Made by a program: the position numbers and the translations under genes. Positions 1 through 12,284 of a stretch of DNA of 64,000 nt are shown here, one piece after another. The notes under the pieces were generated by a model. It searched no databases. It had not been told where the DNA came from and worked only from the letters and a program-made list of their open reading frames with translations. The DNA is from Ochotona curzoniae. Taxonomy: Eukaryota; Chordata; Mammalia; Lagomorpha; Ochotonidae. Location: assembly GCF_017591425.1 (NCBI RefSeq), contig NW_024466307.1:3284001-3348000 (forward strand). Reading direction: 5' to 3'. Position 1 is the first letter of the stretch. Each line of letters begins with the position of its first letter.

Positions 1-912
1 CCCGGCCCACAGCTGCTCTGGTAAGTTAGGACAATGCCATACATGTTCCTTGGGCATCTGAAAGAATCAGGTGGCATCCCAGGCACTTAACTAATCCCTG
101 GTTCCTACAGGATCTGCATTCACTGGAGTCACTCCCTTCAGACTTCTCACATCTGAATGTGCGCTCGCCTGGAGAGCTTAAAAACTTCGGAGTAGCTGGA
201 CTCCACGCACGACGAGAAACCTCAGGGCCTGCAGCCCAGACCACAGCCATTCTGGACCGTGCTGCAAGCCAGGAGGTTGTGCCACAGAGTCAGGGGTGGA
301 CACTGATGTGCGCTCCTTAGCAAAGCACAGCAGGCTGTGTTGGAGGCAAGTCCACCATGCAATGAGCTCACATAGCGTGTTCCACATACAGCAGGATTCC
401 CTGGAGGGGTGCCTCTTCTGTTCCACTTTCTTTGGCCAACCCCATTATGCTGCATTTTGAGGAGAGCTGTTGACAGATGTACCTGAATCCAAACCTTTCA
501 GAATCTGTTTTCCCATATTTGGGAAGCTCTCTTACATTTAATGTCACAAAGGAACCACCATTTCAACTGTTCCTGCTTCACAACTAATTCATCATGACCC
601 TTAACAGGAAAGGAACTGATCCATTACAAGGATGCATTAAGCATGCGATGGCCTTCTTATCCACTGGCAGCAAAAGGGAGGCACTCACTTCCTCATCCAA
701 GCGAGATCCCAGGTATCTGAGCCTAGTTTTTGAAGGAAGCTCTATTTGCCATCAAGAATAACACACACGAGTTTCCCCTCCTTCTCTGACATTCAGGAGA
801 AGGCACTTCAGGTTTCTGCAGCAAAACTCAGGATCCTGGGATCTAAGGACTCTTTGTGTCCACTTTTCTACAAGGAGCAACAGGAACGTAGTGTGCTCAT
901 TGCTGATCCTAT
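1..912. other. Non-repetitive stretch, no gene recognised
   Basis: Open frames here are at most about 95 codons, occur on both strands and resemble no family I know. No splice-site arrangement, CpG-rich promoter or recognisable repeat is visible. I read it as intergenic or intronic sequence. Confidence 0.4.
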
Positions 913-1001
913 TCTTTTTTTAAACTGGAAAGTCAGATATACAAAGAGAAGGAGAGACAGAGAGGAAGATCTTCTGTCCATTGATTCACCACAATGGGCT
1001 T
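913..1001 (-). mobile_element. CSINE 3'-end fragment (antisense)
   Basis: Read on the minus strand, this is the 3' end of a lagomorph C-repeat: the stretch before the A-rich tail, with its gattcacc, gaagatctt and gagagacagag blocks, followed by a short T-rich tail remnant at the left edge. The tRNA-like head is missing, so the copy is 5' truncated. It contributes part of a spurious 95-codon frame at 746-1033. Confidence 0.7.
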
Positions 1002-1467
1002 TACCCAGAGAGCTGGGAAAAGATGCAAAATGAAATTAATTTTCTAATCTATGAGGACTTTCAAATGTGACAGTCATCAGTCACATATGGTTGCATTCAC
1101 TTTCTAACAATTATGCGAAAATGTACATATACATGTCATTTTAAATTCTATTAACATAAAGAGAACAGATTTTATAAATTTCATAAGCAGTTTCAAGAAG
1201 AAAACTTTCCTTATTTCCATGTTGTCCTGCAATACTTCTCTCTTCTTCCCCTTTCCTTAGTAGCTTTTGCAAAGATATAACTTTAATCCACTCTACATGT
1301 TTAGGCTTAATTAGCCATTTATCATAATTTTCAACAAATAAAAAGAAAGAAGACCACAGTCCCACAGGGTATAACCATGGGTAGTCCTGTTCCAAAGGGA
1401 GAATTCTGTTACTATGTTTTATAGATTCTGCAAAACTACCAATTTTCAGAAAATACATGATTTTTTT

Positions 1468-2430
1468 TGAGACTTAACATAATGGTTTCCAGTCACATCT
1501 ATTTTATTGAAAAATAACAGGACTTGATTGTTTTATGGCTGAGTAGTGTTCCACAGTGTATATATACCACATTTTCCTTGATTCTCTCACTTGATAAACA
1601 TCTGGGTTGATTTCACATATTAGATATTATTAAATTGAGATGCAATAAACATGGAGGTACAAATAGTTTTCTCGATTTCATTTTGTTTGGGTAAATTCTC
1701 AGGAGTGGGATGGCCAGGTCATATGTTAGATGTATTTACAGATTTCTGAGGAATCTTCATATTCTCTTCAATAATTGTGCTAATCTATATTCCAACCAAC
1801 AGATAAGAGTACATTTGTCTTCACATTCTCACCTGCATGTACTTGTTTTATTTTTGGATGACAACCTTTCTAACTGGGGTGAGATGAAGTCTCACTGCAG
1901 CTTTGATTTGCATTTCCCTGCTGGCTAGTGGTCCTGGGTGGTTTTTTTTTTTCATGTGTCTGTTGACCATTTGTATTTCATCCCTTGAAAATTACCTGTT
2001 AAGGTCCTTTGCTCATTTCTTAACTAGATTATTTTATTTTTGTTGAGTTTCTTAAGTTTTTTATAGACCACGAAAATTAATCCTTTATCAGTTGTAAAAT
2101 TTGCAAATGTTTTCTCCAATTCTGTTGGTTGCCTCTTCTCTTTGCTGAGGGTTTCCTTTTCCTTTGCACTGAAGACCTTCTTGGCCTGGTATAATCCATT
2201 TGCTTCTACTTTAATTTCCTGTGCTTCTCGGGTCTTTCCCAAGAAGATTTTGCCCACACTAACACTTTGCAGAGTTTTCCTGATGCTTTTCTCCAGTAAT
2301 TTGATGGCACCAGGTTGCAGCTTTAGATCCTTGATTCATTTTGAGCTAAATCTTAGATAAGGTACAAGGTAGGGTTCTTGTTTCATATTTCTACACATGT
2401 AAATACAATTTTCCAGCACCATTTGTTAAT
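1468..2430 (-). mobile_element. LINE-1 3' portion (ORF2 C-terminus), antisense
   Basis: On the minus strand this is the 3' end of a mammalian L1. Landmarks are the conserved ORF2 end (the plus-strand text of the attcc-ac-gtgtatatatacca block near 1550-1570, the block around 1770-1800 and the caccatttgtt block near 2420). The minus-strand frame 2024-2257 is an intact stretch of decayed ORF2 protein ending in Lys/Asn-rich sequence. It is 5' truncated at about 2430, and the ORF2 reading frame is broken elsewhere by stops. The element cannot be active. Confidence 0.88.
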
Positions 2431-3929
2431 ATATATACATGCCATATATTTTTAAAAACAATACGCAGACTGCCATTAAAAGGAACGTTGGCTAAAATAT
2501 ATCAAGGGCATTTAGTATTTGGAAAACCAGACAAAGAAGGGAGTCTTGGGTTTTGAGACATTCACTGGGCTGCGGAGCCAACCCAGGTCCTTCCCAGGAC
2601 TGTGGGAGCCAAGTGATGACCTTTCTGATGGGGTCCATCTAGAATCACCTGTGTGACTGAGCAACTCTCTTCACCTCTTCAAACCCTTAACTTATACAAG
2701 AGAGCTGAATTCCCTATGAATTCTGAGATTTCCTGGGAGAAGGGACGAGGAAAGAAAGGAGCCTCACTGGAAGGCAAATAAGGAAACCTGCTCACAGGAA
2801 GTTGGAAGAACGTCAGTGAAGCTCAGCATGGGTGTGAGCAAAGGCCGTGAGTGAGCTTTCCCCAGCCCCGATGTGTGGGACATGAGCAATACTGAAGTCC
2901 TTGGGTCTACTTAAACACAAAGAGTTGTGCTCCGTGCAACAGCCTTGCTAAACAGCAGCCCACAGAGCCACCAAAAGGGAATATTTTAAACCGTACATGT
3001 GGAGAAGCAATTACAGAGTCTAGCTTTCTGGACTAGAAACTAGATTCCCCGGGGTTTCTGGTAGTTTTTCAGATTCTGTTACTAACCCAATGGGAGGGTG
3101 ATGACATGCAAACACGGCAAGGATGAAAATATGCAAGCAACCCAGTCTTCTCATCGGAGACGTAGGGGCTCTTGCAGTAATTAACAGCAGAGCCAGTTGA
3201 CTTAGCAATCGCCTTCCTCTTGGGACATTTAGGAAACTGCCCACAAAAAAGCTGAGACTTAGGCCCATGGAGGGGATTCAGGAAACAGACTTCCCTGTTT
3301 GTCCTTTGAAGAAACTACATCTTGGCAGGGGTCAGCAGGTCCACGTAGTTCAGTGCTCTTTGCTAAGCACTGTGAGTGACCTTTGTCGATGGGCCTTGGG
3401 GAAATTTGCATGGACATCAATTAGAAACCATTGTAGAGGTCAGAAAATGTTTTTCTTCAAGTAAACAGGGTAAAGGCTGCCCAGGGCTGTCATTCCTGGC
3501 TTTAGCATTCCTAAAGGTTGGACTAGTTCAGGTGAGGTCTTTGTGATCTTCTGCAATGTCATTGGAGAGTAAATGCCTGAGTGTCCTCTCCCAGCCAAGT
3601 CCAGGGATGCAGGGGCGGTGTCTCCAAGATGTGATGATTCTTGGTTCAATGTCCTGTGTTGGGATGGATTCCACAACAGGATAGGTGGGAGGAGATGTGC
3701 CCCAGTTCTCCCAGGCTTAGCTGGGACTCAGGGCCAAGCTGTGTCCTGTGTCCAGCCCACATGTTTGCCCCTTTAGCAACAGTCCCATTGGCTTGATCAT
3801 CCAAAACAGAAATGAGAGCCCTGGTAGGCTCTCTCTGGGCTGTGTGCCTTGTTGGCGAGGCCCATGCTGCTCTGATAGGTATTGTAGGATCAGGAGCTGG
3901 GCAAGGCCATGTTAAGATATGACCTTGGG
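2431..3929. other. Mostly unrecognised single-copy sequence
   Basis: No gene is supported. Frames of 60-107 codons overlap on opposite strands with no family resemblance. Positions 2640-2730 weakly resemble a MIR core (gtgtgactgagcaactctc, then a cctcttc block), too degraded for a firm call. Confidence 0.35.
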
Positions 3930-4057
3930 ATTTCCAAAATGTTCCTGAGAAATGTGTGTTATGAAACAAAGAATCATTGATCTAAAAAATTTTACATCAA
4001 ATGCTGTTCTCTTTCATTTCACTTTTCCATGAATTTTTTGCAGCACCCTTATGTGTA
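3930..4057 (+). mobile_element. Mariner-like MITE remnant with terminal inverted repeats
   Basis: The left end (3932-3954) and the right end (4022-4052) are imperfect inverted repeats built on a 'ttcaaaaagttcatggaaaa'-like theme. Between them are the attatgaaa and aaaattttacatcaaa blocks expected of a short palindromic Tc1/mariner-derived element. The element is about 125 bp with no coding capacity. The family assignment rests on my memory of such elements, so the name is tentative; the inverted-repeat structure is visible directly. Confidence 0.5.
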
Positions 4058-4904
4058 CACAGAACACATGGTTTGAGAAGCTGTTTAAAGTAGGTCTTTA
4101 AATGATGTATTTATCTGAAACAGTTTAACTTACGCTAGTGTCCCTGGCTGTGTCTAACATAATTCTCTCCCAGATACAGGTCATCCATTTCATCAGCCTT
4201 TGAGTTGACCTTGTAAACAAACGTCTTCGCCTTCTGGGACCCATGTGGTTTCTGGGGTCTTCTGTTTTTTAACCCACTAAAACACTTTGAAGTTCAGATT
4301 TGCAGATTTGACATCCAACTCCCACTGGAGTCTACTATTGGTTTCTTATTTCTGGTTTATTGCTAAGGAAAGATCGGGAAGATAGCACATTAGAGCAAGG
4401 TCACTACTAAGCTCTCAACAAGAAATATATCCGTGGTGAACTTCTCCAAGGCAAAAGAAAGCGGGCGTCTCAGGGTGATCTTCTCTGTCTTTGTTCCGTC
4501 TTAGAAAATGAGCTCTAATTCTCTGAATTATCTGCCACATTACTTACTCTATCAACCATGAGATTTCAGTCTTCACATCTGCTGGTAATTAAAGAGAAGA
4601 CTCTGAATGTCACACGGACACTGGAGCACATGCTAGGGGACTTGTCAGCTGCTGCGGGAAGATCTTTGCTGAATTTTCCTGACACTTCAAGGCACTGATA
4701 GTCAGACAAGCAGATACATTCCCCAAACTACTAGCACTTTTCTCTCTGAACTCTGAACCTCTACATGTCTGAGACAACTTGACCAGAGGATGTTTGCTCA
4801 TGTCACTAAGAATCTGCCTTCTAAGATTCCAAGGTCAATGGAGAAAGAGGCAATGGCCTAAAACTGATTACTATCCCCAAAATGCTTCGTAATCCAAGAT
4901 AGAA

Positions 4905-5046
4905 TATACATGGGTAATTCAAAAAACATTATGGGAAATGAAGACAAGTTCCTTTTGGGGCAAAACAATTTTTTAGATGCAAGTATCCAAAGGGCATTTA
5001 CAAAAATCATAAAAATGCATATTATGGAGAAAGTATGTAGCAGGGG
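4905..5046. mobile_element. Two abutting mariner-like MITE fragments in opposite orientation
   Basis: Positions 4905-4985 match, in reverse, the same inverted-repeat element seen at 3930-4057 (ggtaattcaaaaaaca, then a cttttggggcaaaac block). Positions 4992-5046 match its opposite end in forward orientation (aaatgcatattatgg-like block). The pieces are diverged and together form a small rearranged cluster with no coding potential. Confidence 0.4.
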
Positions 5047-6389
5047 CCAACGTGGGGCCTCTACGGGCCATTTGGACACAAGTATTTGGTGTCCATGGAG
5101 GCACCAAGGGAGCTGTTGATGGAGACACAGTCAGTTCCCCTAGCACCAAATGATCCCCATATAGGGTTTGGAAGGCCGAGAGCTCAGTGCAAAGCCCACT
5201 GAAGCATATCACAGGAAGAAGGTTTAAGGAAATGTAAGAAGCTTTTTTTCTCTGTACATGTGGAACCATGTAATTCCAGACAAGACAAGGAAGACGCACA
5301 AGAAACACACAACTCTATGAGATCCAACCTAAGAGAAAACATAATCCAAGAAAAGATTACATCCAAAAAGGTAGAAGCATTCCAAAAGGTCCCTTGTCCA
5401 GTAGAAAAATGGGGTAACTGGAGAGAATCATCCTCAGAAAAGATTTTTTTTTTCCAGATTAAGACAATGAATACACTGGTCAAGAATAAAAATGTCATTT
5501 ACATAAGGGCAGGCAGCATTTCCTCCACAGCCATGCAGGTGCAATAGCTGAAGAAGCTATTGGTATGACAAGGACTTTTCCCAAACACATAGAATAATCA
5601 TTAAAAACCTACAACCAGAGGGAAATAACACCAGGCATTAGGCCTGCAGAGTCACAGCACTGCTCTGCTCTGGGGTTCTTATTTGAATCAGCAGGGCTGC
5701 TAAGGCATGTAATCATGCGTTGAGCAAATGGCCCAACACCTTTCAATGCAGCCTGCTTGAGGTCCTCTACAATGCCTGTGAAAGCACACAATACCCTCTC
5801 TTCTTCATTGCCTTTAATCTCAGAACATCACCAACGCTCATCTTCAAGGTCCTCTGCTTTATCCTTTTCTCAGCTGTGACACTGGTCCATTAGTCATTCA
5901 CTCAGTTGACAAACATCCAACACACATTGTGGCAAACTCCAAGAGGCTGAATAAACACATTTCTCTGCTAGATGACCTCATGCCCTCTTTTTTGATAGCA
6001 GCTGATTGGACCTGATGTGAAAACTGACCTAAGGGAATGCTTCCAGATGCTTCCAGAACATACACCCTGTGAGGCTTGGCTAGAAACCATGAATGGGAAT
6101 ACACACTTAAGAACAGTGTTTAAAAGTGCTGTGTCAGAGATACCCTGATGAGTTTATGCTTGCTTTGACCATCATAACCATATAAGGTAATATAACAGGA
6201 AATGCAAGGGGCAAAAACCAAGCCAATTTCGAAAAAGCAGAATGAATTTGGAGGATAACACAGTATTTGAGTGCCAGAATTACTCTAGTAGTTATACTAT
6301 TATGATGTAGATAGTATAGTACTAGTGGATAACTTACTGGGATGCCAGAAATTTGCAAGAGACCTATGGCAGCTAAGATCACTGATTTT
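5047..6389. other. Unrecognised sequence with one possible ancient repeat
   Basis: No gene is supported. Positions 5890-6000 (cattcactcagttgacaaac and what follows) resemble the widespread mammalian 'attcattcaacaaatatttattgagc' ancient repeat, whose family name I cannot give with confidence. The 111-, 104- and 95-codon frames around 4973-5547 overlap on opposite strands and look like chance. Confidence 0.3.
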
Positions 6390-7450
6390 TTATAAAGAAA
6401 CTGGTGCAATTCAATGGGAAAATAATTCTTCTCAACAGATGCTTCCAGAACATCAGATACTCACACGGGGAAAAATAGCCCTCAACTCTTACCTCACACC
6501 ATAAAACATTAAAGTGGCTTACATAGCTAAGTATAAATAAAACTAAAATCATAAAACATCTTTAGAAGAAAGCATAGGGGAAATGATGATGATGCTGTCA
6601 CGGACACACATTGCCTGGATAATGTACAAATCCTAAGCTAGATTCCATCAAACAAATACTACTGCCGCTTAACAGAAACCACCTAAAAATGAGATGGCCA
6701 AGTCAGAAGCTGAGAACACACTGACCATGAACATATACAAACAAATTGTGTCCCAAATATACTTTGAGTTCTCAAAACACAAGACTCTTAAAAAGACAAA
6801 CCATTCAATCGAGAGACATCAATTGATGTAAACAGATAGCTCGCATGCGAAATACATGATGGTGAGGCAAACAGACGAGAGACAGATGGACAGACAGGAA
6901 CGGCCAATGAGCTCATGACAACATGTCCAAACTCCCTAGTCATTCAGTCACCAAGGAAACATAAAATAAAACTATATGAGGTGCCACTTCATACCTATTA
7001 AAATAACTGACACTAAAAACGTCTGGAAATATTAGCAATGGAGTAGAAAGAACTCATAAATTCCTAGCATAAATGTATAAATGGAGCAGACAAAGCTGTT
7101 TGACAGTTTCTTATGAAATAGAACACATACTTACACACATCCGAGAAACCCCACCCCTTCATTCAAAAGAATGAAAACATATGTTCTTATCAAGATTGCA
7201 CATAAATGGTTAGAGGAGCAATAGTTAGAAATAATAGAAATATATTTTAGCAGATGAATACGTTAACTGTGGCACTTTCCATATTATTTATTATAAAATA
7301 TTATTTTTGAAAACATCTAAAGTAACCAGTTACTAATCCATGCAACATCTTGAGTGAGCTTCAAAACATGCAAACTGAAAGAAACAAGAAATAAAATGCT
7401 CCACTCATAACAAATATATGAAGTGAACAAATCTAGTGACTACAAGCAGA
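6390..7450 (+). mobile_element. Old LINE-1 (L1M-type), ORF2 3' portion
   Basis: Read forward, the sequence tracks the L1 ORF2 C-terminal region. It starts at the caattcaatgggaaaataat block, passes acctcacacca near 6495 and the gaagaaagcataggggaaat block near 6565, and reaches gaggtgccacttcatacc near 6980 and the gagcttcaaaac block near 7355. Several frames are needed to follow it, so ORF2 is broken by indels and stops. Divergence suggests an old L1M subfamily. Its 3' side runs into the TG-rich microsatellite that starts at 7467. Confidence 0.8.
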
Positions 7451-7466
7451 TCAAAATAGCCATGAC

Positions 7467-7686
7467 TGTGTATGTGTGTTGTGTGTATGTATGTGTGGTG
7501 TGTGATGTGTGTATGTGTGGTGTGTCTGGTGTGTGTATGTGTGGTGTGTGTATGTGTGGTGTGTGTGAGTGGTATGTGTGTGAGGTGTGTGTGTATGGTG
7601 GTGTGGTGTGTGTGTTTTGTGTGGTGTGTGTGGGTGTATGTGTGATGTGTATGTGGGTGTGGGGTGTGTGTGTGGTATGTGTTTGT
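7467..7686 (+). repeat. Complex TG-rich microsatellite
   Basis: About 220 bp of alternating purine-pyrimidine sequence built from tgtgtgg, tgtgtatg and tgtgtgag units, not a pure (TG)n. The interruptions repeat, with tgtatgtgtggtgtg recurring several times. The apparent 90- and 124-codon frames across it (Cys/Val-rich on one strand, Thr/His-rich on the other) are microsatellite artefacts. Confidence 0.95.
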
Positions 7687-9065
7687 ACATGCTGATTGGG
7701 GGCTGTTGACTGACAAGGCCCCCAAGGTAATTTGGTAAACTTACAGTCATATCATATACCTGGATGATTAACGTGGTTCTATAGATCAATACATTAAGTC
7801 CACATTCAGCTTTTATTTTATTCAAAATGAAGCAGCTGATTTAATGTTTAAAAAAACCACACTAAAGCTAAAACTCTCTTTAAAGGAAATGTCTTTTGAC
7901 AACACCAGTCAATTTCTAAGTATACAATGGAAATTCAGTCAAATGAGCGTGCACCTGTGTGAGATGTGAGCCAGTTGAGACGGACCCACCTCCGCCATCC
8001 CACCAAGAAACCAATCCACGGACCAGCTAGATGCTGTGATCTTTTTCCTGAAAGCCATTTTGGTTTCCTTTTGGTCTGAAATATTTCTGCAATCCCAGGA
8101 TAATTTTAAAATCACAGTACTAAAGCCTTTGCAAGTTACCAATATCAGCACAGGTATAATCCCACGGTGGTAAAGGAATTAGTGTAGCGAAGAAATTAAT
8201 AACCACATAGAGCTTGTGGTTCAGGACAGGACTAGTGTAGCTGTATTCATTCATATGTCTGATTTTAAAATATTGGATTGATGTAAAGTAACCAATAATA
8301 GCAATATTTTAGTAGCTAAAGACTCAGACAATTTTTTTCAAAAACTGTTATTTGATGTAGGAATTTACTGTATTCTTGCACTGGACAGCTACACAGTTGA
8401 GCTCCTTCACATGCTTTCAAAACATGTACAAACAGAGCTGTCACAAACGAGGAGCTCGCACAGTCCTCGTGAATCGAGGAAGACTCAGAGGCAACTCCCA
8501 GGGCAGTATTTGTCCTCTTATCCCAGCAGCAAGGAAAGGATGGCAGGCTCCCAGGGAACTGCAGAATATGGAAGCATCTTGGCCACTGTTTAACCTCTAA
8601 GTCTGAAATACGTGTGTGTAGCCATCATGAGACCAAGAGTGAGGATACCCAGTTGTCACCATCGGGCTTACTTCAAACATACAACTCGAGCAAAGATTCA
8701 GGCACAAGGATTTGACAGAAACCAGTCCAGTCGGTACTTGATGAATATTTATACTACCTAGCAATCCTGCAGTTTGAGTGGCACAGATAACCCAATGTTT
8801 TCTAAAAAGTGTGAGCTCTTTGGGACTCAACCTTTCTCCTGATTCAGCCATGGCTCTCAACTTCTCCCCTCCTCATAACTCCTCCTCACAGCCCCTTCTC
8901 TCCCTGCCGCTCCCACAATCTGCCGAAAAGGGCTTTCTAGGGCACAGACCTGTGAGCTAGACGGCTACCTTAGGTAGGTATGTTGAATTTTCACAATTCA
9001 TTTTCTCTTCCTTCTAAGTGTTGTCAGTGGGAAAAGCTGATACTTGGGTTGTGCCTAACGCTTTT

Positions 9066-9068
<3 letters not shown>
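7687..9068. other. No gene or clear repeat recognised
   Basis: The first 150 bp may be a continuation of the preceding L1 3' UTR, but I cannot match it firmly. The remainder holds only short overlapping frames (at most 87 codons). Confidence 0.3.

Positions 9069-9100
<32 letters not shown>
9069..9100 (+). repeat. (AC)16 microsatellite
   Basis: Thirty-two bases of uninterrupted AC dinucleotide, directly visible. Confidence 0.97.
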
Positions 9101-9103
<3 letters not shown>

Positions 9104-9424
9104 AACCAATGACCTCAGGGCTTTAGACTACTGACAACTGGTTCACCAAATCTCTTTGTTTAGGAAACCTTGAGGAATATCACATCCCTTGACAGAACTG
9201 TTGGTAAGGAAAACAAGAGTGGGGGGGAGGAAGCATTCAAAGTTAAATAAATGTGTTAGAGCCTAGTCCAGACGTGGAATTAAGACGTGATGTGGGTAGT
9301 GTTGTCCCTTTGCCTCCCATAAATCCATAAAGATTGGAAAGAAAAACTAACATCTAATGATGTGGGAAGAACTGCCCAGCAGTCGTCCTCATGTAGCTTC
9401 TGTCTCCAGGACAGGCATCAACCC

Positions 9425-9640
9425 AACCAAGTCGCTTAACCAAGAGGGAAGAATGGCGGTGGCCAGGGCTTGGGAGGGGAAGGGCAGGGGAAGCTGTTTA
9501 CCACACATGGGATTGTATTCCTGTGAGCTGAACAGAGTTCATGCACATGTCATTAGCACTACTGAACTCTACACTTAAAATAGACTAAAATGATACATTT
9601 TATACCATATGTCTTATTGCAATCACATCTTTTTAAAAAT
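9425..9640 (+). mobile_element. LINE-1 3' UTR fragment (L1M-type)
   Basis: The sequence contains the features of old L1 3' UTRs in order: a gaatggcggtggccaggg-like block, a G-rich stretch (9470-9495), a gaactctacacttaaaat block (9561-9578), and an aaaatgatacattttat-like block before a short A-rich end. ORF2 sequence is not present immediately upstream. It may belong with the L1 at 6390-7450, but divergence prevents proof. Confidence 0.75.
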
Positions 9641-11096
9641 GTGACTTTACTGACTGCATGCCATGCACTAAACATTGTACCCTGTTTCTCATAAGTGCTA
9701 CAATATTATCCATGCTCCTTCATGGGTGAGAGCTGTGACAGAAAAAGAACCCCCTGAGATTATTACCATTCAAATCTCCAGAGCCAGTGGCTCTGCTGGC
9801 TCTCGCCATGCAGATGTGACCACGTGCGGATCTGGAGATGGTACGGCAGCATCTGGGCATCCTTACAGGAAGGGCAGAGTGGGAGAACTGCGGGTGAGCA
9901 GTGTCAGGGTGCACGCAAGAGACTCGGCAGCCTTGCTAGCTCTGAGGACGGCAGAGGGTCTACAAGCACTGACTCCCGGCCTGTCTGATGGTTTCCACAG
10001 AAAATCAGAAGACAGGTCAGGTCTCAGAACTTCCAAGGGAAATGCAAAACAAAGAATCAGCAGCTCCTGCACGGTTGTTCCATTTTAGCATTCTGGACCT
10101 GAGCGGGATGGCAGGAGCTCTGAAGTCAGAGGCCCTGCAGCGCATCCACGGTCACCTGATCCTCATCTGCAAGACAGAATCCAGGGCCCCGACAGGCTTT
10201 CTAAAAGGGCAAGGATGACAAATTTGCAAACTCTTAGCATCACTTCTGACACAGCATAGGGGTCCATACATGGTAACACATACGCCATTATGATTTGCCC
10301 AAAGTTGCCAGGATATTAGATGTCATTTAGTGCCCTTTGAGGTTGAAAAGAAGTTTCCTTTCTACTTTTCTTTCTTCTGATTGCTTAAAAGCTTCACCAT
10401 TTCCAAAGGTGCAGAATGATGTGTTATGTAAACCCCATTAGCAGTGTTGGAGATTACAGCAGAAAGCCATAGTGTAACTGCTACACATGAGATTACAGAC
10501 ACTCAATTCCCAAACTTCACTGACCTTCCAAATCTGTATCCCAGGATCGTGAAGAGGACATAATACATTCATTCTCTAGAAAGACCATCATAAATAATTA
10601 AATTCAATTAAGCTCTAGTTACACATAGAAAAAAAAATAGCATTTCCCTGGGCCTTGTGATATCCATGTAGTGCCCTGACTAGCTCGGCTGGCTGAACAC
10701 AGCTGCACAAACTTGGGAGTAGAAACCGAAAAACTCAGAGACGCCCCTAATTCCACATGTGCCCTTGAGCAGGCCTCCCATGCTGTGGGCCTTTGCTTCT
10801 TCCCTCACAGAGCCCAGCTGGAGTAAGATGCTTCTGATTTCAAGGTCTGTGCTCTTATGACCATCTGGCCCACATTTTCCCTACCCCCAAACCAAGAGGA
10901 GTAAGAGGTGTCCTCCATGAGTGAACACTAGGATGGCTAATAGAGTGGGCAAAGCAAGAGGGGGATGGGGGGACCCCTCCAACCAGCTTTTCCTTCCCAC
11001 ATTTCCATGATCTGAAGGACTCCAACCAAACAGTAGAAATGGCAAGTTAGCACATTGCTTAGAAAAGCTTTAGTCCAGGGATCATAAACAGCTTGT
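9641..11096. other. No gene recognised
   Basis: The 137-codon plus-strand frame at 9675-10088 overlaps two minus-strand frames over the same bases and has no recognisable domain, signal peptide or repeat. It begins right next to an L1 3' end. I treat it as chance. Confidence 0.35.

Positions 11097-11097
<1 letters not shown>

Positions 11098-11154
<57 letters not shown>
11098..11154 (+). repeat. (CA)28 microsatellite
   Basis: Nearly pure CA dinucleotide over about 57 bases, followed by a tatctatatctatata tail and a second short CA block near 11175. The run of Val/Cys in a minus-strand frame here is an artefact. Confidence 0.97.
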
Positions 11155-11156
<2 letters not shown>

Positions 11157-11183
11157 TCTATATCTATATACATGCACACACAT

Positions 11184-12284
11184 ATAACACTGTTGGAGAA
11201 AAGTTCCTAAAAATGTTTAATTAGCTGTCAAAACTTATAATTCAGGAACACAAAAATCTGAATTTCTGGTTTCCTTTATTGCTCAGAAGTTACGGCTCCG
11301 GAGGCTGCCAGCTCAAACACACACAGCCCACACCACAATGCCCGGCCTCTACTTCTTACTTGGGCTCATGACGCCAGCTTGCTGCTGTCGGAGTCCATGG
11401 CAGGCAGTGGGGATAGCCAAAGGAACTGGCTTCCTGAGTTCCTGGCTCCCAGTTTATCCCAGCACAGTCTTGGCCATTGAGGGCATCTAGGAGGTGAATT
11501 AGACAGGAGCTGGGGCTCAGTGGTACCGGGGGCAGGTCCAGTCCTGTCTGTTCAGCCACCTGCCCGCAGGAGAAGGCCAGCACCGCCCTCACTCCCCACT
11601 GCCATCGCCCACTTTCATTTGGCCTCCACATGACCACTGTTGTTCTTCTCTGGGGCTTTATGTTTTCTTTCTTTCCAAGTCCTTTTCATGTGAAAATTGA
11701 GCGAGAGGAACCTTCACAGCAGGCACCCCTTCTCCTCCTGTGGAGTATCTGCTTCTTGCTTCTACCCAGCAGGATTAAAAATGACTGTTTATGAAACGGG
11801 CCAGACCAAAGTCAGGGCAACAGGAAGAGTTACCCTTGGGGGTGTGAGAGCTTCTCCCCCAGGAGGCCTCCTGGAAGTGGCTGAGGAAGAGCACAGAAAA
11901 TGTGCACCCAAGAAATGAAGCTGATACAATGACATGATCTGGTTTCCATTAGAGCCCCACTGGTCTTGGAAATAAAGCTGGCTGTGGTATTGTAAAGACA
12001 GAACTCACTTGGAAACGATCATGAAGTTGCATAGATGTACTTATGGAACTGAAATGAGGACTGTTGCTCTCACTACTGAATGGTTCAAAGGGCTTCTGAG
12101 GACTGGCATTCAGAAAACAGTCACCGAGAGACAGGGAAGCAAAGGATAGCAACGCTTGGAGCCAGTTCAGGAACGGAACTTGGAAGGGCAGTGAAGAAAG
12201 GGAAAGCTTAAGGAAAAGGTCATGGAGTGGGGTGAAAGGACTAGATTTTTAATGGGAGAAAATGGCTGCAAACTATGCAACTTG
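11184..12284. other. No gene recognised
   Basis: A moderately GC-rich stretch at 11280-11640 holds a 93-codon minus frame with no family resemblance. 11930-12240 looks like decayed interspersed repeat, but I could not assign it. Confidence 0.3.

Noticed and set aside
6046..6452. gatgcttccagaaca repeated at 6046-6060 and 6438-6452, considered as a target-site duplication
   Set aside because: The right copy lies inside an L1 whose alignment continues across it, and the intervening sequence has no transposon structure.
7405..7825. 90-124 codon frames rich in Val/Cys or Thr/His
   Set aside because: They are translations of the TG-rich microsatellite on both strands.
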